Source: Richelia sinica FACHB-800
Lineage (GTDB): Bacteria > Cyanobacteriota > Cyanobacteriia > Cyanobacteriales > Nostocaceae
Reading direction: 5' to 3'
DNA length: 64,000 nt
NCBI RefSeq assembly: GCF_014698825.1
Contig: NZ_JACJTT010000015.1
Span: 1-64,000, forward strand
Below, piece after piece: positions 44,232-52,549 of this stretch. The translations under genes were made by a program, and so were the position numbers. The notes under the pieces were generated by a model. That model was not told the DNA's origin. It did no database searches and saw only the letters and a list, made by a program, of their open reading frames with translations. The stretch's first letter is position 1. Every line of letters begins with the position of its first letter.

Positions 44232-44660
44232 ATGATGTTTGGCAGTTCTCAACCAGAAACCCAAGAAAACAAATGGCGAAGACAATTAGATAGATTCGTC
44301 AAAGAAAATCAACAAGAACTAGCCGCCCTATGTTGGGGATTATGGTTAGAGAACGGTCGAGAATTGGGAACCATTGGTATCAATTTACAACCCACACCCC
44401 ATTTCGTTTACTGTCCCCAAACCGCCGTAGAAAATCTCAATGAAAAAGTTGAAAATCGCCTCCAAGAATTATTAGGAATTATTGATAATCATCAACCAGA
44501 AACAGAAGTAGTGATGATTGCTATTGGTAAAGGTGAAATTAAATTAATTCAATTTGCACCAGAACCACCACCACCAGTTTGTTTTGAGCAACTTAGTCAG
44601 GATGTAGATACTTTATTAACTTCTTTAGAACAGAAAATGAGTGCAACCTTAGCAGTTTAA
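44232..44660 (+). CDS. Conserved cyanobacterial protein, possibly CcmS-like
   Basis: The 142-residue soluble protein has an N-terminal helix KWRRQLDRFVKENQQELAAL. A compact alpha/beta part follows (CWGLWLENGRELGTIGINL, TPHFVYCPQTAVENLNEKV), then VVMIAIGKGEIKLIQFAPEP and a final helix. It recalls the small cyanobacterial proteins described as the beta-carboxysome shell assembly chaperone CcmS, but I hold this loosely. The context, downstream of an ABC exporter and away from ccm genes, gives no support. A comparison with verified CcmS sequences would settle it. Confidence 0.72.
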   Translation: MMFGSSQPETQENKWRRQLDRFVKENQQELAALCWGLWLENGRELGTIGINLQPTPHFVYCPQTAVENLNEKVENRLQELLGIIDNHQPETEVVMIAIGKGEIKLIQFAPEPPPPVCFEQLSQDVDTLLTSLEQKMSATLAV

Positions 44661-44683
44661 ACATTGATATCACTAATTTGATA

Positions 44684-44712
44684 TTCTTTGTGTCTTTGCG
44701 TCTTGGCGCGAA
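44684..44712 (+). repeat. Short dispersed TCTTTGCGTCTT repeat
   Basis: The bases TTCTTTGTGTCTTTGCGTCT followed by TGGCGCGAA match a sequence type I know to be widespread in intergenic regions of filamentous cyanobacteria. Only one copy is seen here. It lies just after the small conserved gene. Confidence 0.4.
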
Positions 44713-44735
44713 AAAATATGGAATTTATTTAAAGC

Positions 44736-44775
44736 ACGTAATATTATAAATTGTGTATTTAGGGTACGTAATATT
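44736..44775. promoter_or_regulatory. Two direct ACGTAATATT boxes, likely MarR operators
   Basis: The 10-mer ACGTAATATT occurs at 44736-44745 and 44766-44775, exactly 30 bp apart (about three helical turns). A third copy is at 45312-45321, just upstream of the marR start. Such repetition around a MarR gene suggests its own operators. An AGGAG sequence and an ATG follow the pair, at 44807-44820. Confidence 0.55.
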
Positions 44776-44817
44776 TAGCAAAAATCACCAATTTTCATCT
44801 CAAACCCAGGAGTGATA

Positions 44818-44838
44818 ATGGCTACTAAGAAAGATTAG
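44818..44838 (+). pseudogene. Orphan translation start: six-codon ORF
   Basis: CCCAGGAGTGATA precedes ATG GCT ACT AAG AAA GAT TAG, which encodes Met-Ala-Thr-Lys-Lys-Asp. A good Shine-Dalgarno at the correct distance and two operator-like boxes upstream look like the 5' end of a real gene, but the frame stops at once. It overlaps the 3' end of marR. It may be the stump of a deleted gene or a leader peptide. Confidence 0.35.
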
Positions 44839-45292
44839 CGATCGCTCGATTTAAAATCTGCGAAAACATCTCCCGTTCAGCAGGTGCAATCCCGCGCATC
44901 GTTTCCTCCCGCACATCCGCAGCGATGGGAGGTAGCACAGTTTCTAAATCTTTACCAGCTTGGGTTAACCAAATTCTCCAAATACGGCGATCGTGTGTGT
45001 CCCTTTCCCGTCGGACTAAACCCCGTTCTTCCATCCGATCTAACACACCCGTTAAAGTTCCTCCTACCTGCTGGAGTTTATCCCCAATACTAGATGTAGG
45101 TAAACCATCTTCTTGCCATAAACAGCATAACACTAGCCAGTGAAATGGAGTTAAACCTAGTGGTTCTAAGCGATCAGTAAACTTGCGTGTAATTAATTGG
45201 GATAGCAATTTAATTCTATAGCCCAAGTTGTAAGGAGCTAGAACTTGTTGCCAAGATTCTAATACTGGTGAAGACTCAGATTGAGTAACCAT
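44825..45292 (-). CDS. MarR-family transcriptional regulator
   Basis: The 155-residue protein has the winged helix-turn-helix layout of MarR. Helices span about 20-60 (LGYRIKLLSQLITRKFTDRLEPLGLTPFHWLVLCCLW), with the HTH at about 65-100 (LPTSSIGDKLQQVGGTLTGVLDRMEERGLV). The wing is RRERDTHDRRIWRIWLTQAG, and the C-terminal dimer helix follows. MarR proteins usually repress their own gene and a neighbour, and release DNA on binding a small ligand. The ACGTAATATT boxes at 45312 and at 44736/44766 are candidate sites. The gene lies 76 bp downstream of a GT39 gene. Confidence 0.92.
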   Translation of the reverse strand: MVTQSESSPVLESWQQVLAPYNLGYRIKLLSQLITRKFTDRLEPLGLTPFHWLVLCCLWQEDGLPTSSIGDKLQQVGGTLTGVLDRMEERGLVRRERDTHDRRIWRIWLTQAGKDLETVLPPIAADVREETMRGIAPAEREMFSQILNRAIANLS

Positions 45293-45311
45293 CGGTTAAA
45301 ATATTTCGCAT

Positions 45312-45339
45312 ACGTAATATTATTTTAACTAATAGTTAA
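45312..45339. promoter_or_regulatory. ACGTAATATT box and TTAACT dyad upstream of marR
   Basis: The box at 45312-45321 is identical to the two downstream copies. A dyad TTAACT-AAT-AGTTAA follows at 45325-45339. Together they lie 20-47 bp ahead of the marR start, consistent with autoregulation. Confidence 0.55.
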
Positions 45340-45368
45340 CTCCTTGGCAAGATAAATTTCTCATCCCC

Positions 45369-47009
45369 TTATGGTAACACTTGAATGAGTTGATAGTCCC
45401 TCACTGTTCCTACTACCCGATGAGGTCGAGATAAATCCGGGAGTGGTTGTGTATATACCCAAGTATAGCTAGCACCTGGGATTTGAGAAATAGAGTTAAC
45501 TCGTTTCAAAGCCTGAGGAGTATAAAAATAGATGAGAACAGAGTCTTTTCCTTCATTCTCTACAGCATAAATTTGATGATTACGAAGAATTTCTGCTATA
45601 TCTGCACGCTGAAAAAATGTCCGCAAATCAGGGTTTAAATCACCTAATAATCCTAAGCTGCCAGCCGCTGCCAGAGAAAACCAACCAGTCATCAACCAAG
45701 CTGCTATCCAGTAATTTTTGGTGAGAAATTTCTGTTGGAAATTGACTCTACTTATCCATACTGCCAGAGGTAGTAAGCAAGCCAAACCTGTTATTAATCC
45801 TAGAATGGCATATTGACGAATGGCTACCATAGATAGAGATAAAATCACCAGTCCGGCAATGACAAAAATTATGCCTAAAATTCCCAAGGCATAGCTAAGA
45901 TTACGAGGTAAATTCCACACATATTTTTTGGTTTGATTTAATGCAGTATGACTAGTGAATCTGTTTTGATACATACTTCCTAACCAATCCAATCCCAATG
46001 CAGCCCAAAAAGCAATCCAGGGATATAACCACAGACTGTAGTGAGAAAAACGACTAGAAAATATAGTTAAGGCAAAAAATAAAATACTTGGCGCGATTAC
46101 CAATAGGAAATAGTGGCGATTGTGGGGACGACGAATTAATAAAACTAGTCCAATAATTGCCAGAAAAAACCAAGGAAAGGACTTTAAAGGAAGATTCCAC
46201 AAATAAAATGAAATGTCAGTATTATTATGTCTTTCTACACCTATCCTAATCACAAAACCTAGCAACTGACCAACGCTATCAGAACCATAACGTAACCAGT
46301 TAAAATATAACCAAATGCCTGTGGGAATTAAACCAATTAAGAATCCCAAATAAATCATAGGGTTGGTTGAATGCCGATGCCGTCGCTGTTGCCAAATTAA
46401 GTAAGGGAATAAAGCCAGGACAGGCAGAAAAATCATAAAACTTCTAATCAAGAATCCCAACCCTATACTCAATCCGGCAATAAAGGCTAATACGTGCTTA
46501 TTTTGGGGATATATTTCTGCTTTGAGTAATGCTAAAATCCCGCCAAATATTAATAACATTGTCGCCATGTCTGGTGTTGATAAGCGACAATATTGCAACC
46601 AAAGATACTCTACATATAAAATTGCTACAGATAGATAAGCCAATCTTGGATTTAAGATGATTTTGCCGATTTCATAAATAATAAAAATGCAGCCAATGCC
46701 AGCAAGAAAGGCAGGTAATCTAGCAACACTATCACTCACACCAAACAGATGAAAAAAAATAGCTAGCAGCCAATAAAAACCTGGTGTTTTATGATGGGCT
46801 TGTCCCCAAGGTGCTATCCAGTCACCAGACTCAAACATTTCCCGCGATCGCCACCCATAGAGTCCTTCATCGTGAGCCATCAAACTCGTCTCACCAGAAC
46901 TAAATAGTAATAAAGGTAGTATCCAAATTAACAAACTACATTGAGGAAATTTTTGCAGAAAGGAGATGATTTGGTGAATAGGTGTAATGAATCGATATTT
47001 AGACAACAT
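45369..47009 (-). CDS. Glycosyltransferase family 39 (ArnT-like) membrane protein
   Basis: This 546-residue protein has about twelve hydrophobic helices. The N-terminal extracytoplasmic loop has MAHDEGLYGWRSREMFESGDWIAPWG and KTPGFYWLLAIFFHLFGVSDSVARLPAFLAG. These are the hallmarks of ArnT-type transferases: the acidic pair in loop 1, then the KPPLxYW-like motif and the RLPS-like motif. It should transfer a sugar from an undecaprenyl-phosphate carrier outside the cytoplasmic membrane. The acceptor (lipid A, glycan or protein) is unknown. It is a distant relative of the other GT39 gene in the window at 29314. Confidence 0.88.
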   Translation of the reverse strand: MLSKYRFITPIHQIISFLQKFPQCSLLIWILPLLLFSSGETSLMAHDEGLYGWRSREMFESGDWIAPWGQAHHKTPGFYWLLAIFFHLFGVSDSVARLPAFLAGIGCIFIIYEIGKIILNPRLAYLSVAILYVEYLWLQYCRLSTPDMATMLLIFGGILALLKAEIYPQNKHVLAFIAGLSIGLGFLIRSFMIFLPVLALFPYLIWQQRRHRHSTNPMIYLGFLIGLIPTGIWLYFNWLRYGSDSVGQLLGFVIRIGVERHNNTDISFYLWNLPLKSFPWFFLAIIGLVLLIRRPHNRHYFLLVIAPSILFFALTIFSSRFSHYSLWLYPWIAFWAALGLDWLGSMYQNRFTSHTALNQTKKYVWNLPRNLSYALGILGIIFVIAGLVILSLSMVAIRQYAILGLITGLACLLPLAVWISRVNFQQKFLTKNYWIAAWLMTGWFSLAAAGSLGLLGDLNPDLRTFFQRADIAEILRNHQIYAVENEGKDSVLIYFYTPQALKRVNSISQIPGASYTWVYTQPLPDLSRPHRVVGTVRDYQLIQVLP

Positions 47010-47148
47010 TATATAAATGAGAATTGCAAATAAATGTCTGAGAAATTTAGCGAAACCCTTAGGTAAAATGAATGTAGGTTAGTATACAAAAAAAAGACGC
47101 TTCTTGCTAGCCACAATTTAGTCCTATAATTTACCTGAACCACAATTT

Positions 47149-47823
47149 ATGCTGCTTCGTCCCGATCAACGGCTTAAGTTAGATGACTCAGACGACAAAT
47201 TATTTTATGCTTATCCACGTTTTGTCACCCATGTCGATGTAGGTTTTATTCAACAATTAACAGATTTATATCGTCAGTTACTGAAACCAGACACTCGGAT
47301 ATTAGACATGATGAGTAGTTGGGTTTCCCATCTTCCTCCAGAGATAAATTTTGCTCATGTAGAAGGACATGGACTCAATGATGAAGAATTAGCACGCAAC
47401 CCACGTTTAAATCATTATTTTGTCCAAGACATCAATGCTAACCCCCAGCTACCTTTATCTGATCAAAGTTTCGATGCAGTGATCAATTGTGTTTCCGTAC
47501 AGTATATACAATATCCAGAAGCAGTATTTGCAGAAGTGCATCGCATCTTAAAACCTGGGGGGATAGCTATTTTCAGTTTTTCTAATCGGATGTTTTTTCA
47601 CAAAGCGATTCAGGCTTGGCGGGATAGTTCGGAAGCTGCCAGAGTAGAATTAGTGAAACGTTATTTTGCTTCAGTATCGGGATTTAGTACCCCTAAGGTG
47701 ATTGCTAATCAGCCAAGCGCACCAGTTTTTTTACAATGGTTGGGTGTACCCGGAGGAGATCCCTTTTATGCCGTGATGGCTGAACGCGCAGCTACCAATA
47801 ATGATCAAAAGGTAAATTTTTAG
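47149..47823 (+). CDS. Class I SAM-dependent methyltransferase
   Basis: This 224-residue soluble protein has the Methyltransf_11 pattern, but motif I is atypical: RILDMMSSWVSHLP replaces the usual D-x-G-x-G. Motif II is FDAVINCVSVQYIQYPEAVFAEVHRILKPGG, and motif III IAIFSFSNRMFF. Similar proteins with the MSSW variant are, to my recollection, conserved in cyanobacteria and algae; the substrate is unknown. It is divergent from the GT39 gene, 139 bp between starts, and followed by a lipoprotein-like gene 64 bp later. Confidence 0.84.
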   Translation: MLLRPDQRLKLDDSDDKLFYAYPRFVTHVDVGFIQQLTDLYRQLLKPDTRILDMMSSWVSHLPPEINFAHVEGHGLNDEELARNPRLNHYFVQDINANPQLPLSDQSFDAVINCVSVQYIQYPEAVFAEVHRILKPGGIAIFSFSNRMFFHKAIQAWRDSSEAARVELVKRYFASVSGFSTPKVIANQPSAPVFLQWLGVPGGDPFYAVMAERAATNNDQKVNF

Positions 47824-47887
47824 GGCTGATGGTTACCATAGAGCAGATAATTGCCTCAAAGCTTTAAGTGTATAGGAGAAAGCAAAC

Positions 47888-48397
47888 GTGTTTTTAACTC
47901 GTGGGCGAAAAATGGTAGCTGCTATGCTACTTTCCGTGTTACTACTGACAACAGCTTGTTCTACAAAAGCACCTAGTCGATTTGATCAAGCACAACAAGA
48001 AAGTAGTAGACAAACTAGTGGTCAAGCCGTTGCTAAAAATGCGACTCAAGGTAGCAAATTAAACAAATTCTTCCCTGATGAGGGAGATGGCTATGACCGA
48101 GTTTACGTACAAGAGAAAAAAGGTTTTTCAGAAGCGAATTTGAAAAAAGATGGCAAAGTGGTGGCCCAACTGGCAATTTCTGATACTACTAGCACCCCAG
48201 GAGTAGCGTCAAAATATGCCAACAGCACTGAGAAAATTGGTGGTTATCCATCTGTGACTACTGGTAAAACGCAGACATCTGTTTTAGTTGGCAAATATCA
48301 AGTCAAGGCTATTTCTAAAGATCCCACATTTACAGCCAGCGATCGCGCTACTTGGTTAGAAAAGTTTGACCTCAGTGGTCTAGGGAAATTGAAATAA
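47888..48397 (+). CDS. Putative lipoprotein, conserved hypothetical
   Basis: This 169-residue protein has a basic start, a hydrophobic stretch and LLTTAC-S with Cys at residue 24, a lipobox-like signal. The mature part has a disordered Gln/Ser-rich linker. A compact domain follows (FFPDEGDGYDRVYVQEKKGFSEANLKKDGKVVAQLAISDT…), ending with the helix ATWLEKFDL. The start is GTG at 47888 with TAGGAGAAAGC just ahead, a good SD. It probably sits on the periplasmic side of a membrane. Together with the next gene (44 bp away) it forms a small pair of unknown function. Confidence 0.8.
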   Translation: MFLTRGRKMVAAMLLSVLLLTTACSTKAPSRFDQAQQESSRQTSGQAVAKNATQGSKLNKFFPDEGDGYDRVYVQEKKGFSEANLKKDGKVVAQLAISDTTSTPGVASKYANSTEKIGGYPSVTTGKTQTSVLVGKYQVKAISKDPTFTASDRATWLEKFDLSGLGKLK

Positions 48398-48441
48398 CAT
48401 CTATCGCCAATATTAATTAAAACTCAAGTTAGGAGATTTTT

Positions 48442-49329
48442 GTGAGCAAACCGATTTTCGAGTTAGTTGACCAACTACCTACTAGTGGTCTAACGATTTC
48501 TTTATTAAATGCTTTAGATTTTATTGCTCCGGGGGAATGGCAAAATACAGTTGGTTTTGTCAATACCATTAAAACCGTTACTGGTGAAACCGACGAAAGT
48601 TTAATTCAACAAATTGGTGATAGAGCAGTTTATTTATTTAACGATCGCTCTCAAGGATACCAGACAGCATTGTGGCTTTATCAAACCGTTGATGGTACAG
48701 ATAAAGCTCTAGGTGCAGCAGCTTTGGCTAACAAGGTGGGTGAATCTATTCCTCTGTTTGGTTTCTTAAACTCCATCACTCCCAAACCAGACAAAGCACA
48801 AACCATCGATTTAACATTAAAAATTGTGGCGGAATTAATCGCCTTTTGTCAAATTAATGGTATTCCTGGTGATAGCATTGGGGATTTTGTGGGCGCTTTG
48901 GGTGAATATGGAGGTGAGTCCCTCATCCGCATGGTGGCTTTAGTCTGCGTTGATGGTGTACTTCCCCTTGGCCCTGATTTCATCACCAAATCATTAAGTT
49001 TACTCAGTCAGATGAATCCCCAAGAGTTAGACCAAAACCCGACTTTCCGAACCATTAAAGATACCATTCCTGGTAGTAGCACAGGTGGCAAATTAGACTT
49101 TCTGGGTCAAAGTGTAGACTCGGTGAAAGGTTGGATGAATGGTATTGTTGCAGCCAATGCCTTAACAGCGCAAAATGTCCTTGGTCACTTAAAAGGATTT
49201 TTAGATTTCGCTGACGATAAATTAGATTATGTCGCAGCTTTCTTAGATGTGTCTACCAATTACTATGAACACACCGGGACACAAACTTTAGCTAGACGCT
49301 TAATTGAAAGAGCCGTAGCAGAAATTTAA
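48442..49329 (+). CDS. Conserved hypothetical protein
   Basis: This 295-residue soluble protein is mostly helical with no signal peptide. Visible segments are GLTISLLNALDFIAPGEWQNT, DESLIQQIGDRAVYLFNDR and a C-terminal part LDFLGQSVDSVKGWMNGIVAANALTAQNVLGHLKGFLDFADDKLDYVAAFLDVS. I recognise no named domain. The GTG start has AGGAG nine bases ahead. It lies 44 bp after the lipoprotein gene, so they are probably co-transcribed. Confidence 0.75.
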   Translation: MSKPIFELVDQLPTSGLTISLLNALDFIAPGEWQNTVGFVNTIKTVTGETDESLIQQIGDRAVYLFNDRSQGYQTALWLYQTVDGTDKALGAAALANKVGESIPLFGFLNSITPKPDKAQTIDLTLKIVAELIAFCQINGIPGDSIGDFVGALGEYGGESLIRMVALVCVDGVLPLGPDFITKSLSLLSQMNPQELDQNPTFRTIKDTIPGSSTGGKLDFLGQSVDSVKGWMNGIVAANALTAQNVLGHLKGFLDFADDKLDYVAAFLDVSTNYYEHTGTQTLARRLIERAVAEI

Positions 49330-49446
49330 GATTGGCTGATTGGTCAGGTAGTCAGTTGGTGATGATTTTTGATTCATACTGACTACTGAACTGAATATCT
49401 ATCAAGGTTGCTATATTGGGTTTTTCTTAATCCGATATAGACTTTT

Positions 49447-50022
49447 ATGTCTTGGTTGAAAACCCTACCTGCTGCTATCATCGCTTGTTACTGTACCATG
49501 TTCGCTCCCCAAGCGATCGCACAAACCGTTGACAAGGATGTATCTCGATTCATCTCTGGTGGTGGGACAGCAATTTATTTAGGCGCTGGTACACTTTTAC
49601 CCCTATTCACAGATGGTAAACAAGGGGTACAGCGTTCTCTCCGCACATTCGACTCCCTCGGAACCAGCACCTTACTTTGTATTAGCTTAAAAGAAATTAC
49701 CGATGTCCAAAGACCAGACTCAGACTCCCGTGATAGTTTCCCTAGTTGTCATGCTACAGCAGCCTTCGCTGTTGCAACTATGCAGAGCCACTATCACCCA
49801 GAGTCTGCTATCCTGTGGTATTCTGGCGCGACACTGATTTCTTATTCCCGACTTAATCTCAATCGTCATCGTCTGGCCGAAGTTTTAGCAGGAGCCGCTT
49901 TAGGATATCTCACTGCTAAATTAGAGTTAAGTCAAAAGCATGGATTAATACTATTTCCGCTAATTAGCAGTGGTAGTTCGGGTGAATCCATTGTTGGGAT
50001 GCAGATAGTAGGCTCTTTTTAA
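49447..50022 (+). CDS. PAP2-like phosphatase with altered active-site motifs
   Basis: The 191-residue protein starts with a signal-like segment (about 1-26, ending QAIAQ). The three PAP2 acid-phosphatase motifs are recognisable. Motif 1 is KEITDVQRP, normal. Motif 2 is SFPSCHATAAF, with Cys in place of the usual Gly of PSGH. Motif 3 is SRLNLNRHRLAE, where the usual Asp partner of the catalytic His is Glu. It would act in the periplasm or membrane on lipid phosphates or small phosphoesters. The substitutions leave activity uncertain. It stands alone; an imperfect dyad (CTATAT…ATATAG, 49411-49440) lies just before the ATG. Confidence 0.82.
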   Translation: MSWLKTLPAAIIACYCTMFAPQAIAQTVDKDVSRFISGGGTAIYLGAGTLLPLFTDGKQGVQRSLRTFDSLGTSTLLCISLKEITDVQRPDSDSRDSFPSCHATAAFAVATMQSHYHPESAILWYSGATLISYSRLNLNRHRLAEVLAGAALGYLTAKLELSQKHGLILFPLISSGSSGESIVGMQIVGSF

Positions 50023-50048
50023 ACTACTCTGTCAGAACCAAGCTGTGA

Positions 50049-50246
50049 TTATCTCTTGAAGCGAGAACGTTGTTGACGACGCTGCTTGTGTCTGGCTACA
50101 GCTTTCCGCTTTTCTTTTTCTAAAGGTGTTTCAAAGTGGCGTTTTTTCCGCATATCTTGAAAAATGCCCGCCTTAGAAACTTCCCGTTTAAATCTTCTTA
50201 GCGCTGACTCTATCCCTTCATTCTCCCCCAATACTACTTGCGTCAT
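50049..50246 (-). CDS. rpsU: 30S ribosomal protein S21
   Basis: The 65-residue, strongly basic protein matches S21: [45 protein letters not shown] with a C-terminal tail of Arg, Gln and Lys. The ATG has an unusually strong Shine-Dalgarno (GGAAAGGAGGAAT) just upstream. It lies 191 bp downstream of the RRM gene on the same strand. The rbpA1-rpsU order is known from Anabaena, where the pair responds to cold. Two hairpins lie in the spacer. Confidence 0.97.
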   Translation of the reverse strand: MTQVVLGENEGIESALRRFKREVSKAGIFQDMRKKRHFETPLEKEKRKAVARHKQRRQQRSRFKR

Positions 50247-50297
50247 TCGGATTCCTCCTTTCCTGGATGAGTTGTTGCGTGTAAGTACAGTTGTTAT

Positions 50298-50403
50298 GCG
50301 GTAGCTTTCCCTCCGATGAGAGTGATATTTTCATTACCGCCAATCTGCACTAGGGATAAAATAAAATGTCCAGCAGCATTCAGCCAAAGACTGTATCTGC
50401 TGG
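50298..50403 (-). promoter_or_regulatory. Two hairpins between the RRM gene and rpsU
   Basis: The first stem is CCAGCAG / CTGCTGG (50370-50403). On the minus strand it is followed by ACATTTTATTTT, so it could act as a partial terminator after the RRM gene. The second is GCGGTA / TACCGC (50298-50340) with a long loop, 50 bases ahead of rpsU. Both could set the ratio of the two products. Confidence 0.5.
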
Positions 50404-50437
50404 AAATTTTAGATATTAAAAAAGTTTAAAAAAGCTT

Positions 50438-50755
50438 TTAGTAACGACCGCCACCACCACCGCGGTTGCTACGGCTATTGCCACCCCAACCACCGCGAGA
50501 GGGGCTTCTTTCTTCACGAGGTTTAGCTTTGTTTACTTTTAAATCGCGTCCCATCCATTCAGCGCCATCGAGAGCTTCAATCGCAGCTGTTTCTTCAGCT
50601 TCGGAAGACATTTCTACAAAGGCGAAGCCACGAGGACGACCTGTTTCCCTGTCTGTAGGTAATTGTACTCGGCTTACAGTGCCGTACTCAGCAAAAGCCA
50701 TCTTGAGGTCTTCAGATGTTACCTGATAAGACAAGTTTCCGACATAAATTGACAT
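50438..50755 (-). CDS. RRM-type RNA-binding protein (Rbp family)
   Basis: This 105-residue protein has one RRM at about 1-80: RNP2 SIYVGNLSY and RNP1 RGFAFVEM. A short Gly/Arg/Ser-rich tail at about 84-105 includes RGGWGG and RGGGGGR. Glycine-tailed cyanobacterial Rbp proteins of this size are typically cold-induced and bind RNA in the cytoplasm. The neighbour rpsU and the gene order match Anabaena rbpA1, but the family has several paralogues, so I give no symbol. TAGGAGAGCGGAT precedes the ATG. Confidence 0.93.
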   Translation of the reverse strand: MSIYVGNLSYQVTSEDLKMAFAEYGTVSRVQLPTDRETGRPRGFAFVEMSSEAEETAAIEALDGAEWMGRDLKVNKAKPREERSPSRGGWGGNSRSNRGGGGGRY

Positions 50756-51241
50756 ATCCGCTCTCCTAAATCAGAGGATGTAGAGATTTAGATTCGGAGA
50801 GACGCATTTAAAAATCATAAAAACGACCTACTCAACCGAAAATAATCCTTATGCCCTCAAGTATAGCACTGGTTTTTAAATTGAATTCGTAACGAGTTAC
50901 ATTTTCTCATAAATGTAGATTGAAAATCTGAAAAGCAAGAATTTGTAACAGTATATACATTTTGTACCATGAATTTTAGCGTTAAAAATATGTCTGCGGA
51001 AAGAGGTCAATTTTGTGTTTTTTCTCTCCAAGCTTCTGCAAGCTTCTTTTTCTGGGCATTGGTGATTGAAAATGTGAGCCAGTATCACGCAAAGACGTGA
51101 TTTAATTATGTAATTTTACTGTTAAACTCACGTAAAAGCGCAAACTTGTGTCTAGTGCCAGCAGGTTTACCTATAGACGCTTCCTATAACCTATTGAGCA
51201 GGGTGCGGGAAAACACATATTGAATTTCTGAAGAGGTCTAA
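50756..51241. other. Leader and promoter region of the RRM gene, with unassigned sequence
   Basis: The stretch nearest the RRM start should hold its 5' untranslated leader; in Anabaena rbpA1 the leader is reported to govern cold induction. A small dyad GTAAC-GA-GTTAC lies near 50889-50900. A 63-codon minus-strand frame at 50897-51088 has no family features and no SD, and I do not count it. Nothing else is recognised. Confidence 0.45.
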
Positions 51242-52096
51242 TTATTCAGGTACAAAATCTTCTAGAATTTTCGCTGCTAAATTACACAGGTTTATATGGT
51301 CTTGAGAATTGCTAGCTAGCAAACCACCCCATTGATTAATATCGCCGGTGTTGTATTGCAAAGGTGAATGATCAAAGTGTGTAAATTTACCACCAGCTTC
51401 AGTTAAAATTAGTTCTGGTGCTGCCATGTCCCAATCTTTGGGTGCAGATTTACCAGACAGAGAAATATAAATATTTGCTTGCTGTTCCACCAGCGCAGCA
51501 ATTTTACAACCGACGCTACCTATGGATTTTTGCTGTTGGCAAGGTAAATTTTTGAGTAAAAATTCTAACTTTTGATTTCGGTGGGAACGACTCACTACCA
51601 CAACTAAATCTTCAATGCTAGGTTGAGAGGATACTTGTAATTTTTGAGAACCCGCTGCTGTTTCTACAAAAGTTCCTCCTCCTTTGGTGGCATAAAAAAT
51701 CTTTTGTGCTTCTGGGATAGCAACTACTGCTAAAACTGGTCTTGTTCCTTGTACTAAAGCAATATGAATGGCATATTCCCCAGTTTTATTGATAAAGTCC
51801 CTTGTACCATCTAAGGGGTCAATAATCCATACCCACTCAGCAGGATGTTTGCCTGGTTGAGATTGATAAGTTTCTTCGCTGATATAACCAAAGTCTTGGT
51901 GACCAAAAGCAGATTGCAATGCCGATAAAATGTAGTGACTTACCGCTACATCTGCTGCTGTGACTGGTTCGTTATCTTTATATTGAATATCTAGATGAGA
52001 GTCCTGGGCAGTGCCATGATAGTAAGAACTCAATAACTTAGCTGCACCCCAACCGATTTGACGGGTTTTTATGAGTATTTCTGGTAAATTTCTCAT
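51242..52096 (-). CDS. cysQ: 3'(2'),5'-bisphosphate nucleotidase, CysQ-like inositol monophosphatase family
   Basis: The 284-residue protein has the lithium-sensitive Mg-phosphatase motifs: YISEETYQ near 98 (metal Glu), WIIDPLDGTRDFINKTGEYAIHIAL near 115-140, and DWDMAAPELILTEAGGKFT near 225. The family includes inositol monophosphatase and CysQ, which removes the 3' phosphate from PAP or PAPS. The order of motifs and the INKTGEYAIHI pattern fit CysQ better. It is cytoplasmic. It is divergent from a small membrane ORF, nine bases between starts. Confidence 0.88.
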   Translation of the reverse strand: MRNLPEILIKTRQIGWGAAKLLSSYYHGTAQDSHLDIQYKDNEPVTAADVAVSHYILSALQSAFGHQDFGYISEETYQSQPGKHPAEWVWIIDPLDGTRDFINKTGEYAIHIALVQGTRPVLAVVAIPEAQKIFYATKGGGTFVETAAGSQKLQVSSQPSIEDLVVVVSRSHRNQKLEFLLKNLPCQQQKSIGSVGCKIAALVEQQANIYISLSGKSAPKDWDMAAPELILTEAGGKFTHFDHSPLQYNTGDINQWGGLLASNSQDHINLCNLAAKILEDFVPE

Positions 52097-52105
52097 TTTT
52101 AATCA

Positions 52106-52315
52106 ATGATGATCCCTAAAGTATTGAGTGTGTGGTTTCGGAACAAAAGGCTATGTATGATTCTACTCGGCTTACTGTCTACATTGACAGTAGCGATCGC
52201 TTCCATAGTAGCTAGTATATATTTTTACGGTAATAACCAAAAGACTATCCCAAGAGACAACACCCACAGCCATGCCCCCAAGATGAGAAAAATGGTGTCA
52301 AAGGCTTCGCCGTGA
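52106..52315 (+). CDS. Small hypothetical membrane protein, possibly truncated
   Basis: The 69-residue frame has a basic start and one membrane helix, about 17-41 (MILLGLLSTLTVAIASIVAS). The tail is polar, rich in His, Lys and Ser, with no family features. The start is only nine bases from the divergent cysQ start. The 3' end runs into a region of broken sequence that includes an integrase relic, so it may be the remnant of a longer gene. Real expression is doubtful. Confidence 0.4.
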   Translation: MMIPKVLSVWFRNKRLCMILLGLLSTLTVAIASIVASIYFYGNNQKTIPRDNTHSHAPKMRKMVSKASP

Positions 52316-52549
52316 GCCTCAGCCGAACGGTTTGATGATGTATTTAATCATCAAGCACAAAAAAGGGAGTTCAGGGATTATTGGGAGAAAGTGAGACGAA
52401 AAACCTGTTACAGATGTCTGGGAACGCCGTAGGGGTGAATTACTACAGATTACACCACTTTTTGACAGATGCCCCTTGGTCAGCAAACTAGATAAATGAA
52501 CGACGCTTGGAGGTAATGAACAAGTGTAGTCAAACCAGAATCAGCATAA

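Noticed and set aside
50897-51088. 63-codon minus-strand frame upstream of the RRM gene
   Set aside because: No domain, no Shine-Dalgarno, odd composition; most likely chance in an AT-rich leader region.
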